Origin: an uncultured Lachnospiraceae bacterium
Lineage (GTDB): Bacteria; Bacillota; Clostridia; Lachnospirales; Lachnospiraceae
Direction of reading: 5' to 3'
Assembly: GCA_945836565.1 (NCBI GenBank)
Contig: CAMALN010000061.1
Location: 1 to 8,130, forward strand
Length of the DNA: 8,130 bases
Part shown: piece after piece, positions 1 to 6,594 of the stretch
Layout: the number at the start of each line of letters is the position of its first letter
Position numbering within the stretch: position 1 is the first letter of the stretch
Translations under genes and position numbers: made by a program
The notes under the pieces: model-generated
Databases searched by the model: none
Seen by the model: only the letters and a program-made list of their open reading frames with translations
What the model was told of the DNA's origin: nothing

Positions 1-1917
1 CTCTTCCAGATTCTCAAGGTCGGATTTCCCCTGTACATATTCACTGCATATTTTTTCCAAAAGCTCTATAGCCTTCGCCTTTTCTCCCATCATATCATAT
101 GTTATGGCCTTGTAATATAATATATTGTCACTTCTGATGCCCATGCCCTCATATCTTTCGATGATACTCATAGCACTGTCAAGCTGAGCGATTTTGTGAT
201 ATAGCTTTATCTCCACAACGTGAGCCTCGTATGTATACGGATATATCACAACTGCTTTTTCTGCTGCCGCAAGACAATCCTTAAGATAATTAAGCTCGAG
301 ACAGGCCTTTGCCTTATACATATATGCAACATAATTTCTGTCTTCCCTTTCAATCAGCTTCTCACAGGCATTGATACATTCATTATATTCCTTTAGCTCA
401 AACTTAAGCTCACAATCCGCCTCGAGGCTAAGCGCAAGCTCATCATGCTCCGTAGATAGAGAAACAGCCAAAAAATCTTGTGCCTTCTTATAATTGCCTG
501 TTTTCAAATAACAATGTGCTATAAGAAAATTAACATACGGGTATCTCTTTTTCTTCTCACTAACCTTCTTCCTTGCCTCTTCATCCTCTATTTCATTTTC
601 ATCAGGAAGCTCTTCTATACATTTCTTCCATTTATAAAAGTTTTCCAAAGCAGCATCATAGTCCATCATACACAGATAAGTTCTGCCCTTAACATTGTGA
701 TACTCGCATCTATCCTCTTCATCAGGATAAAAGGACTCGAGCATACTTAGTCCTTCATCAAACATATAGCTCTGATAGCACGACCATGCAATCTCAAGCT
801 TTGCTCTCTTATCCTCCGGATTCTCAGCCAGCTTCGCCTTGTTTTGCTCTATGATAAACTGATTGGCACGAATCATGCCTGCTCGTCCTCTGTTGTCGTA
901 GTGGTTCCTTCTAAGCAATAGAACAAATGCATCTCTTGCCTTCACGTATTCCTTCTTCATAAGCCAAAGCTGAGCCTGTTTTTCCGCCAACTCATAATTA
1001 TCTGCATCTATCCTGAGTCCTTCTTCGTATAGCTCCTCTGCCTCATCATAATCACCCAACAACTCAGCTAATTCGGCTATACAAATCAATATGGTTATAT
1101 CCTCCGGGAATTCATCCCTAAGCATACAGGCATCGCCCTTAAGCTCATATACGTACAATCTCTCATCGTCTGTAAGCTCGGCTTCAGATACGTCTGTGCC
1201 CATATTCTCTGCTTCTAATCTTTTTTTCTCGATTCGCTTGCCTATATCATGCAGCTTATATTTTATCTGTAATATATCAAAATAAGGATGATATACATCC
1301 ATCTCGGCAAGCTCCTCCATAACCCGCTTTGCCGACTTCTCATCACCCACTCTGTAGGCTTTATTTAGCTCATAAAACTTTGTAATATACTCATCAAAAT
1401 ATAATGAATCACCATCGAACATATAGTAATCTATCAAATCATCATAGGTCGCATTGTTCAGCATATAATCTATGAAATCAGACGGATATTTTTCAGATAG
1501 CTCCTTTTTATTCTCCTTTATGTCAAAGGTATCTACAATAAGCTTATATATTTTGCCCGGCAAATGAAAATTCTGCGTGATATATCCCATAAGAATATCA
1601 AAGGATTCCTCGGAGGTATCAAGTGCAACGAATTCATCAGTATTAAAAAGCTCTATCCAGCTGTCCGGAGCAATTCTTCTGTCAAAATCCTGATATATTG
1701 CATCAATGGCAGCCTCTACACCCTGAAGCTTTGGTTCAGCAGAAGCTTCTTCAACAGTATCAGCAAGCTTCATAGCCTCCTCATAGGCACGACGAAGCTG
1801 CATAAATCCTTGGGCATCATCCTCAGGATTTACGCTATTCAAGCTCCTTCTATATGCTTTTTTTAATTCTTCTTTATCCTTCGTCTGTTCTATACCCAGA
1901 ATATTCCAAATACTCAT
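1..1917 (-). CDS. J-domain-like, TPR-rich protein, C-terminus missing (partial)
   Basis: An uninterrupted frame of 639 codons runs from an ATG at 1917 off the left edge, so the C-terminus is not seen. Residues 1-50 resemble a J domain: WNILGI at 4-9, the helix II-like stretch EELKKAYRRSL at 16-26, and a helix III-like stretch GFMQLRRAYEEA at 37-48. The HPD triad that J proteins use to stimulate DnaK is replaced by Asn30-Pro31-Glu32. The remainder is acidic, helical and rich in Tyr, Leu and Ala. Clear tetratricopeptide-type repeats lie at about 260-330 and 520-639, for example GDYDEAEELYEEGL and GEKAKAIELLEKI. No signal peptide or membrane segment is visible. The start has only a weak ribosome site (GGAAAG, about 6 bases away). 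Inferred role: a cytoplasmic scaffold or co-chaperone-like protein. The substrate and DnaK dependence are unknown. The gene lies 107 bases downstream of icd on the same strand, with a hairpin between them. Confidence 0.85.
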   Translation of the reverse strand, partial: MSIWNILGIEQTKDKEELKKAYRRSLNSVNPEDDAQGFMQLRRAYEEAMKLADTVEEASAEPKLQGVEAAIDAIYQDFDRRIAPDSWIELFNTDEFVALDTSEESFDILMGYITQNFHLPGKIYKLIVDTFDIKENKKELSEKYPSDFIDYMLNNATYDDLIDYYMFDGDSLYFDEYITKFYELNKAYRVGDEKSAKRVMEELAEMDVYHPYFDILQIKYKLHDIGKRIEKKRLEAENMGTDVSEAELTDDERLYVYELKGDACMLRDEFPEDITILICIAELAELLGDYDEAEELYEEGLRIDADNYELAEKQAQLWLMKKEYVKARDAFVLLLRRNHYDNRGRAGMIRANQFIIEQNKAKLAENPEDKRAKLEIAWSCYQSYMFDEGLSMLESFYPDEEDRCEYHNVKGRTYLCMMDYDAALENFYKWKKCIEELPDENEIEDEEARKKVSEKKKRYPYVNFLIAHCYLKTGNYKKAQDFLAVSLSTEHDELALSLEADCELKFELKEYNECINACEKLIEREDRNYVAYMYKAKACLELNYLKDCLAAAEKAVVIYPYTYEAHVVEIKLYHKIAQLDSAMSIIERYEGMGIRSDNILYYKAITYDMMGEKAKAIELLEKICSEYVQGKSDLENLEE

Positions 1918-1944
1918 ACTTGCTTTCCGTCTTTTATTCAATAT

Positions 1945-1972
1945 CTTTTATGTTACTACATTTTCTATACAA
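1945..1972 (-). promoter_or_regulatory. Possible promoter of the J-domain/TPR gene
   Basis: On the minus strand TTGTAT (1967-1972) is followed after 16 bases by TAAAAG (1945-1950), just beyond the icd hairpin and about 30 bases before the ATG. The match to a housekeeping sigma promoter is modest. If it is not used, the gene would depend on read-through from icd. Confidence 0.3.
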
Positions 1973-1973
1973 C

Positions 1974-2001
1974 AATACCCAGCATATGTATGCCGGGTAT
2001 T
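1974..2001 (-). terminator. Hairpin after icd, probable terminator or attenuator
   Basis: A 7-bp outer stem (AATACCC with GGGTATT), one A/C mismatch, then a GCATA/TATGC inner stem form a stable hairpin beginning about 23 bases after the icd stop. The following minus-strand bases (GTTGTATAG) are only partly T-rich, so termination may be incomplete and some transcription may continue into the J-domain gene. The other side is also T-containing, but no plus-strand gene lies upstream to use it. Confidence 0.6.
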
Positions 2002-2024
2002 GAAATTCCTTTTCTTAATACTTA

Positions 2025-3233
2025 TTAAAGCATCTCCTCAAGTGTTGCACGAATAGCCTTGATAAAGTCCTCACTGTTAAGTACGGTTACATTCTCAAGA
2101 GTTGTAATAAGTGCAAGATCCTTTGTCATCTTTCCGTCTTCGATAGTCTTTATAGTTGCCTTCTCAAGCTTATCTGCAAAATCCATAAGCTCAGGGATGT
2201 TGTCAAGCTCTCCACGCTTACGAAGTGCTCCTGTCCATGCAAATATTGTAGCTACAGAGTTCGTAGATGTCTCCTCACCCTTAAGGTGCTTGTAATAATG
2301 TCTCTGAACTGTTCCGTGAGCAGCCTCGTACTCATACTTTCCATCCGGTGATACAAGCACGGAGGTCATCATCGCAAGTGAACCGAATGCTGAAGATATC
2401 ATATCACTCATAACATCTCCGTCGTAGTTCTTACATGCCCAGATATATCCTCCCTCCGACTTCATAACTCTCGCTACCGCATCATCGATAAGTGTATAGA
2501 AATATTCTATGCCGGCTGCATCGAATTTCTCCTTATATTCATTATCAAATATCTCCTGGAATATATCCTTGAAGGTATGGTCATATTTCTTAGATATAGT
2601 ATCCTTTGTTGCAAACCACAAGGTCTGCTTTGTATCTAATGCATAATTAAAGCAGCTTCTTGCAAAGCTTGATATCGACTTATCTATATTGTGCTGTCCC
2701 TGGATAACTCCCGGTCCGTCAAACTTATGTATGGTCTCCTTTATAACCTGTCCGTCCTCACCTGTAAATACAAGCTCTGCAGTACCTGCACCCGGAACAT
2801 CTATCTCCACACTCTTATATACATCACCATATGCATGTCTAGCTATGGTAATCGGCTTCTTCCAGTTCTTAACACAAGGCTCAATTCCCTTTACAACGAT
2901 AGGAGCTCTGAATACTGTTCCGTCCAATATAGCTCTTATAGTTCCGTTCGGGCTCTTCCACATTTCCTTCAGGTTATATTCTGTCATACGTGCAGCATTT
3001 GGTGTGATAGTCGCACACTTAACAGCTACTCCGTACTTCTGTGTAGCATATGCAGAATCAAAGGTTACCTTATCATCTGTCTCATTTCTATATTCAAGTC
3101 CAAGATCATAATACTCTGACTTTAAGTCTATAAATGGATAGATAAGCTCATCCTTTATAATCTTCCAGAGTATTCTGGTCATCTCGTCTCCATCCATCTC
3201 GACGAGCGGTGTTATCATCTTAATCTTTTCCAT
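2025..3233 (-). CDS. icd: NADP-dependent isocitrate dehydrogenase, eukaryotic-like subfamily
   Basis: This enzyme oxidatively decarboxylates isocitrate to 2-oxoglutarate, making NADPH in the cytoplasm. The 402 residues align end to end with the eukaryotic-type homodimeric NADP enzymes (human IDH1 type), not with the E. coli/Bacillus type. The substrate loop WKSPNGT lies at 92-98, with Arg100, Arg109 and Arg132 in the same numbering as human IDH1. Tyr139 and Lys210 are the catalytic pair, and Asp250, Asp273 and Asp277 bind metal. The NADP loop [10 protein letters not shown] is at 303-312, with Arg311 and His312 at positions that favour NADP over NAD. All expected catalytic residues are present, so it should be active. 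The ATG at 3233 has a GGAGG site (3243-3247) 9 bases upstream. No citrate synthase or aconitase gene is adjacent, so it appears to be a single-gene unit. Its likely role is 2-oxoglutarate supply for glutamate synthesis. Confidence 0.97.
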   Translation of the reverse strand: MEKIKMITPLVEMDGDEMTRILWKIIKDELIYPFIDLKSEYYDLGLEYRNETDDKVTFDSAYATQKYGVAVKCATITPNAARMTEYNLKEMWKSPNGTIRAILDGTVFRAPIVVKGIEPCVKNWKKPITIARHAYGDVYKSVEIDVPGAGTAELVFTGEDGQVIKETIHKFDGPGVIQGQHNIDKSISSFARSCFNYALDTKQTLWFATKDTISKKYDHTFKDIFQEIFDNEYKEKFDAAGIEYFYTLIDDAVARVMKSEGGYIWACKNYDGDVMSDMISSAFGSLAMMTSVLVSPDGKYEYEAAHGTVQRHYYKHLKGEETSTNSVATIFAWTGALRKRGELDNIPELMDFADKLEKATIKTIEDGKMTKDLALITTLENVTVLNSEDFIKAIRATLEEML

Positions 3234-3265
3234 GTTTTTTATCCTCCATATTCCAGCATAATAAT

Positions 3266-3293
3266 ATTATCCGACCTTGATATATTAACACAA
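3266..3293 (-). promoter_or_regulatory. icd: Possible icd promoter
   Basis: On the minus strand TTGTGT (3288-3293) is followed after 16 bases by GATAAT (3266-3271, five of six consensus bases), about 33 bases before the icd ATG. The -35 box is only partly conserved. It lies back to back with the stronger plus-strand promoter at 3304-3332. Confidence 0.45.
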
Positions 3294-3327
3294 CAAGCAC
3301 TAATAGACAAGAAGCTGTTTGCTTGTT
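3292..3327. repeat. 8-bp inverted repeat in the divergent promoter region, possible operator
   Basis: AACAAGCA (3292-3299) is the exact reverse complement of TGCTTGTT (3320-3327), with 20 bases between. The right arm ends at the first base of the plus-strand -10 box, and the left arm touches the icd -35 box. This would suit a regulator acting on both promoters, but an 8-bp match this close in AT-rich DNA can arise by chance. Confidence 0.3.
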
Positions 3328-3332
3328 ATAAT
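3304..3332 (+). promoter_or_regulatory. Promoter of the 151-residue membrane protein gene
   Basis: TAGACA (3304-3309, five of six consensus bases) is followed after exactly 17 bases by a perfect TATAAT (3327-3332). Transcription would begin near 3339, giving a leader of about 45 bases before the ATG at 3385. This is the best housekeeping-type promoter in the window. Confidence 0.7.
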
Positions 3333-3384
3333 TATGTGCAATAATAAGATATGAAAGTTTGCTTTATGCATCAGGGGGACATTT

Positions 3385-3840
3385 ATGAACATCAAGTATT
3401 CCGTACCTAGGAAAAAATATAATCGAATAGCATATCGGATAGGCGGCTTAATATTTCTTACTATCGCACTTTTCCAAGCAATTACAATTGTTTCAGGTAA
3501 CAATCCAAGGCCCAGACTTACAGCAATCTTTGTCTTTATTCTGGGTGGATACGGTATGTATCTCGTTTACTTTTCATTAAAAAAGCAGGCCTTTGATATC
3601 ACCTATACATTTACGGATGAAGGCATAGACATAACACACCACTATGGAGAGATTCATTATGATTTTGAAGATATAGAATTCGTGACCATGGTTATCGCAG
3701 ACGAGGCACTCACCTACTATGTATTGAACCTTAAAACTAATAAGGACAGATATACCATACCTTTTCCATACAAGGGTGAGCTCTGCGAGAGAATATATAA
3801 TCACATAGATAGCAGGATAAAGCATGATGAGGAAAATTAA
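3385..3840 (+). CDS. Small membrane protein with PH/YcxB-like C-terminal domain, function unknown
   Basis: This 151-residue protein has a basic N-terminus (RKKYNR at 9-14), then two hydrophobic helices at about 17-37 and 45-64 joined by a short polar turn, placing it in the cytoplasmic membrane as a hairpin. Residues 70-145 look like a beta-rich soluble domain ending in an amphipathic helix. Motifs such as FTDEGIDI and a following GEIHYDFEDIEFV resemble the bacterial PH-like or YcxB-like fold. I assign this from pattern only, and no catalytic residues are evident. The start is well supported by AGGGGG (3373-3378) 6 bases before the ATG and a good promoter upstream. It is the only plus-strand gene here, divergent from icd and convergent with purA. 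It appears monocistronic, because a strong hairpin begins within its stop codon. The function is unknown. Confidence 0.85.
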   Translation: MNIKYSVPRKKYNRIAYRIGGLIFLTIALFQAITIVSGNNPRPRLTAIFVFILGGYGMYLVYFSLKKQAFDITYTFTDEGIDITHHYGEIHYDFEDIEFVTMVIADEALTYYVLNLKTNKDRYTIPFPYKGELCERIYNHIDSRIKHDEEN

Positions 3841-3885
3841 AATCCAGCCCGGACAGTTAAGCATCAACTGTTCAGGCTGGATTTT
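3839..3885. terminator. Two-way intrinsic terminator between the membrane protein gene and purA
   Basis: AAAATCCAGCC (3839-3849) pairs with GGCTGGATTTT (3875-3885) in an 11-bp stem. After one mismatch the stem continues about 8 bp further, including one G-U pair, around a 7-base loop. The A run on one side and the T run on the other let it work in both directions. It serves the plus-strand gene, whose TAA overlaps the stem, and purA, whose stop is about 25 bases away. Confidence 0.9.
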
Positions 3886-3909
3886 ATATTATCTATTCAT
3901 CTATATCAA

Positions 3910-5199
3910 TTAAGACAGCTTGCTCTCTCTGTAGATGATATCATTTCTACCCGGTCCATTAGAAACCATAGTGATAGGGAAACCAATCTGCTCCTCGATA
4001 AACTCTACATACTTGCGGCAGTTCTCAGGTAACTCGTCATAGTTCTTGATTCCTCTTATATCCTGCTTCCAACCCGGAAGAGTCTTAAGAACCGGCTTAG
4101 CCTTCTCAAGAGCATATGTAGTAGGGAAATCTGTTGTAACCTTACCATCTATCTCATATCCGATACATACCGGAATCTCATCAAGATATCCAAGTACATC
4201 AAGTACAGTGAATGCAACATCTGTAGTTCCCTGGATACGGCAGCCGTACTTTGAAGCCACACAGTCGAACCAACCCATACGTCTTGGTCTTCCTGTAGTA
4301 GCACCGTACTCACCGCCATCACCACCGCGGCGTCTAAGCTCATCTGCCTCATCACCGAAGATTTCACTTACAAATGCACCGGCTCCTACAGCACTTGAAT
4401 ATGCCTTACATACCGTAACTATCTTCTTAATCTCATATGGTGGTATACCTGCACCGATTGCACCGTATGCTGCCAATGTAGATGAAGAAGTAACCATAGG
4501 ATATATACCATGGTCAGGATCCTTAAGCGAACCAAGCTGACCTTCGAGAAGGATATTCTTACCCTCCTTCAATGCCTCATATAAGAATGCAGATACATCA
4601 CATACATAAGGCTCAACCATCTTCTTGTATTCCATAAGAGTTGCAAATACCTCTTCCGGATCAATCAATGGCTTCTTATACAGATGCTCCATAAGTACAT
4701 TCTTCTGAACGATTACTCTCTCTATCTTCTCCTTAAGAGCCACTTCGTCAAAAAGCTCACTTACCTGAAAACCAATCTTGGCATATTTATCTGAATAGAA
4801 AGGAGCTATACCTGACTTGGTAGAACCAAAGCTCTTACCTGCAAGTCTTTCCTCCTCATACTCATCCAACAAAATATGATATGGCATAACCATCTGTGCC
4901 CTGTCTGATACCAGAATCTTCGGTGCCGGAACACCCTTGTCTGTTATAGACTTTATCTCATTAAAAAGTACCGGGATATTTAAAGCTACACCATTACCTA
5001 TAATGCTTGTAGTGTGATTATAGAAAACTCCCGACGGCAATGTATGTAATGCAAACTTACCATAATCATTTACTATGGTATGTCCTGCATTTGCACCACC
5101 CTGGAATCTGACTATAATGTCAGCCTGCTCTGCAAGCATATCGGTAATCTTACCTTTACCTTCATCTCCCCAGTTTGCTCCTACTACTGCTGTAACCAT
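3910..5199 (-). CDS. purA: Adenylosuccinate synthetase
   Basis: This enzyme joins IMP and aspartate using GTP to make adenylosuccinate, the first step from IMP to AMP, in the cytoplasm. The 429 residues match the family length. The N-terminal signature GANWGDEGKGK (7-17) contains the catalytic Asp12, and GGANAGHT (34-41) contains His40. Other retained sites are Thr127, VTSS at 236-239, GATTGR at 299-304 and the guanine-binding Asp334. It differs from E. coli PurA at several contact positions. The GAQGT loop reads GQLGS (220-224), the residue matching Arg143 is Lys141, GTTGRG reads GSTKSG (125-130), and TKLD reads TVLD (331-334). I recall similar sequences in other Lachnospiraceae, so this is probably a lineage form rather than decay. 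The ATG at 5199 has GGAGG (5210-5214) 10 bases upstream. No other purine gene is adjacent. Confidence 0.96.
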   Translation of the reverse strand: MVTAVVGANWGDEGKGKITDMLAEQADIIVRFQGGANAGHTIVNDYGKFALHTLPSGVFYNHTTSIIGNGVALNIPVLFNEIKSITDKGVPAPKILVSDRAQMVMPYHILLDEYEEERLAGKSFGSTKSGIAPFYSDKYAKIGFQVSELFDEVALKEKIERVIVQKNVLMEHLYKKPLIDPEEVFATLMEYKKMVEPYVCDVSAFLYEALKEGKNILLEGQLGSLKDPDHGIYPMVTSSSTLAAYGAIGAGIPPYEIKKIVTVCKAYSSAVGAGAFVSEIFGDEADELRRRGGDGGEYGATTGRPRRMGWFDCVASKYGCRIQGTTDVAFTVLDVLGYLDEIPVCIGYEIDGKVTTDFPTTYALEKAKPVLKTLPGWKQDIRGIKNYDELPENCRKYVEFIEEQIGFPITMVSNGPGRNDIIYRESKLS

Positions 5200-5245
5200 A
5201 CTTGTTTATCCTCCAAACAATGCATTTCGTTTCGACAACTACTAT

Positions 5246-5274
5246 ATATTACCTTATTAGCGCGTTAAAATCAA
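5246..5274 (-). promoter_or_regulatory. purA: Possible purA promoter
   Basis: Within the 94-base gap between the DUF4317 gene and purA, the minus strand has TTGATT (5269-5274), a 17-base spacer and TAATAT (5246-5251), each matching four of six consensus bases. It sits about 47 bases before the purA ATG. No purine riboswitch, PurR-type box or intrinsic terminator was seen in this gap. Confidence 0.45.
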
Positions 5275-5293
5275 CCGATTTATCATCCATTCT

Positions 5294-6412
5294 CTATTGG
5301 AATTTGTTTATTTTCATACCATTTACGGTAAGCTCGTCATTTATCTCTATTACAAGACAGTTTTTGCCATTGATTTTTTGTACCTCTATTCCGCCGGTAC
5401 AGTCTATAGGCATTACTATTTCTGTAACTCCGGTGCTTACTGTAAGCTTGTTATTCCTCTCTATAATGTTACTTGTTACAAGCTCACCATGCTCACTTAT
5501 GTTATCCTCTATAACTCTCTCGAAGTTATTCAAATCTTCTTCCTTAAGTCCGCTTGCCTCGAGTATATTCACAACCTCTGACTTGGTCATGGTCGCCTTA
5601 TACTCATCCTCCTTTGCCTCTATCTGTCTCTCACATACACTTGTACATATATTCTTTGCATTATCAAAGGTAAGGGTTGGTATATCAGAAACTGCCCTAG
5701 TAAAGCTCTCGCTCTGCTGCTTTATCGTTACAGGTGCGCGCTGTCCGAACAGCCCGTCCACGAAGGCTTCATCTATCTTATTTGCATCCTTTGTGTAAAA
5801 TAGCAGATTATGTATATCCATATGTCTGTCAGTAAATGCCGGGTACAGGAAAGCATTGAGAGGTTTCTCAAGCAAAACCGTTCTCGCCGCATTCTCCAGG
5901 GTATTGTCCTTCACATTATATGTAAGTCCTGCCTTAGACGGTTTCATCGGACAAAGCAGTGTCAGGGTGAAATTATATATCTCGTCTGATGCATCATCCA
6001 TAGTTATTCCATCCGAGGTTTTTCCCGGCACGTCATACACACCATAGATTACCATGATATAATAATTATCCACATACGAATAGTTATCCCTGATTGCTGT
6101 GAAATAATCCTCCATTATGCCTTCATCCTTAAGCTCACAGGCTACCATCTCCTGCAGCTTTTTCTTCTTATCCTTCGATGCCTCTCCATCAAGGCTTATG
6201 TTCAGAAGATTCTTGCCTATCTTACCGGACAATCCTCTCTTTATAAGCTCGAAATATTTGTGCTGCTCCTCCTCTGGAAGACACAGGAACTGGCTGTTTG
6301 TCATTATGTGCATATTCTTCTCTGTATCTACGTAGCAGCCCGTCAATTTCTGTATACTGCAATCGGTAAATTTAAGCGTCTTCTTTATCTCATTAACTTC
6401 ACTTTGTATCAT
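5294..6412 (-). CDS. DUF4317 family protein, function unknown
   Basis: The 372 residues match the DUF4317 family, found mainly in Clostridia and of unknown function. Landmarks are a charged N-terminal helix, LTGCYVD (23-29), a GLSGKIGKNLLNI stretch (60-72), YDVP (126-129), DASDE (140-144), LCPMK (153-157) and FLYPAFTDRH (188-197). A helical region at about 255-320 follows, then a short beta-rich C-terminal domain. There is no signal peptide or membrane segment, so it is probably cytoplasmic. The gene is the third in an overlapping unit after the Y-family polymerase and the YolD-like protein. Its ATG shares one base with the preceding TAA (TAATG), and AAGGAG lies 7 bases upstream inside that gene. 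Such coupling implies co-translation with the repair genes. A role in damage tolerance is an inference from position only. No catalytic motif is recognised. Confidence 0.9.
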   Translation of the reverse strand: MIQSEVNEIKKTLKFTDCSIQKLTGCYVDTEKNMHIMTNSQFLCLPEEEQHKYFELIKRGLSGKIGKNLLNISLDGEASKDKKKKLQEMVACELKDEGIMEDYFTAIRDNYSYVDNYYIMVIYGVYDVPGKTSDGITMDDASDEIYNFTLTLLCPMKPSKAGLTYNVKDNTLENAARTVLLEKPLNAFLYPAFTDRHMDIHNLLFYTKDANKIDEAFVDGLFGQRAPVTIKQQSESFTRAVSDIPTLTFDNAKNICTSVCERQIEAKEDEYKATMTKSEVVNILEASGLKEEDLNNFERVIEDNISEHGELVTSNIIERNNKLTVSTGVTEIVMPIDCTGGIEVQKINGKNCLVIEINDELTVNGMKINKFQ

Positions 6413-6594
6413 TATCCTTCTCCTTGAGTGTTTTGTTCATCATTATCATCTAAATGGTCATGTTCCCCCAAAGCCGCAAATGGTGCAAATTGCGCAGCCC
6501 TGTCCCATAGGGACATCTGTGGATGCTTTTTTGACACAGGATGAGGAAGGTCTATAATATCCGCATATCTGTCAACAGAATTATCTTTGTTCAA
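6412..6594 (-). CDS. YolD-like small protein, partner of the Y-family polymerase
   Basis: This 60-residue acidic-tailed protein carries the core YADIIDLPHPVSK (10-22), HPQMSLWDRAAQF (24-36) and APFAAL (37-42). That pattern occurs in small proteins encoded beside UmuC/DinB-like polymerases in Firmicutes and is related to the YolD-like group. The start must be TTG at 6594. A stop lies in frame two codons upstream, the next Met (27) falls after part of the conserved core, and AGGAGG sits 9 bases before the TTG. The TTG overlaps the polymerase TGA (TTGA), and the gene ends by overlapping the DUF4317 ATG. After APFAAL, homologues I recall continue with a charged helix of some tens of residues. Here only about 18 residues follow, rich in Asp, Glu, Asn and Gln. 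It may be a shortened form. Function inferred: partner or regulator of the polymerase. Confidence 0.85.
   Translation of the reverse strand: MNKDNSVDRYADIIDLPHPVSKKHPQMSLWDRAAQFAPFAALGEHDHLDDNDEQNTQGEG
6420..6425 (-). promoter_or_regulatory. Ribosome binding site of the DUF4317 gene inside the upstream gene
   Basis: AAGGAG on the minus strand, 7 bases before the DUF4317 ATG, lies within the last codons of the YolD-like gene. Together with the TAATG junction it supports translational coupling and fixes the DUF4317 start at 6412. Confidence 0.8.

Noticed and set aside
1564..1866. 100-codon plus-strand frame, and others at 478-750 and 1091-1285
   Set aside because: They are antisense to the continuous J-domain/TPR coding frame, which explains the whole region.
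2689..3119. Two overlapping plus-strand frames of 140 and 142 codons
   Set aside because: Both are antisense to icd, mutually overlapping, and without start signals or recognisable motifs.
3300..3503. 67-codon minus-strand frame across the promoter region
   Set aside because: It overlaps the strong plus-strand promoter and the membrane protein start on the opposite strand, with no supporting start signals.
3839..3885. Inverted repeat read as a mobile-element end
   Set aside because: Its A-run/stem/T-run form and position between convergent stop codons are fully explained by a two-way terminator, with no transposase nearby.
4046..4540. 164-codon plus-strand open frame
   Set aside because: It is fully antisense to purA, whose protein is conserved throughout this stretch, and nothing supports expression.
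5200..5293. Purine riboswitch or PurR-type operator upstream of purA
   Set aside because: The gap is only 94 bases and shows neither a purine aptamer-like three-way junction nor a recognisable PurBox.
5202..5798. 198-codon plus-strand open frame, Ser/Leu rich
   Set aside because: It lies antisense to the purA start region and the DUF4317 gene, has low-complexity shadow composition, no ribosome site and no recognisable family.
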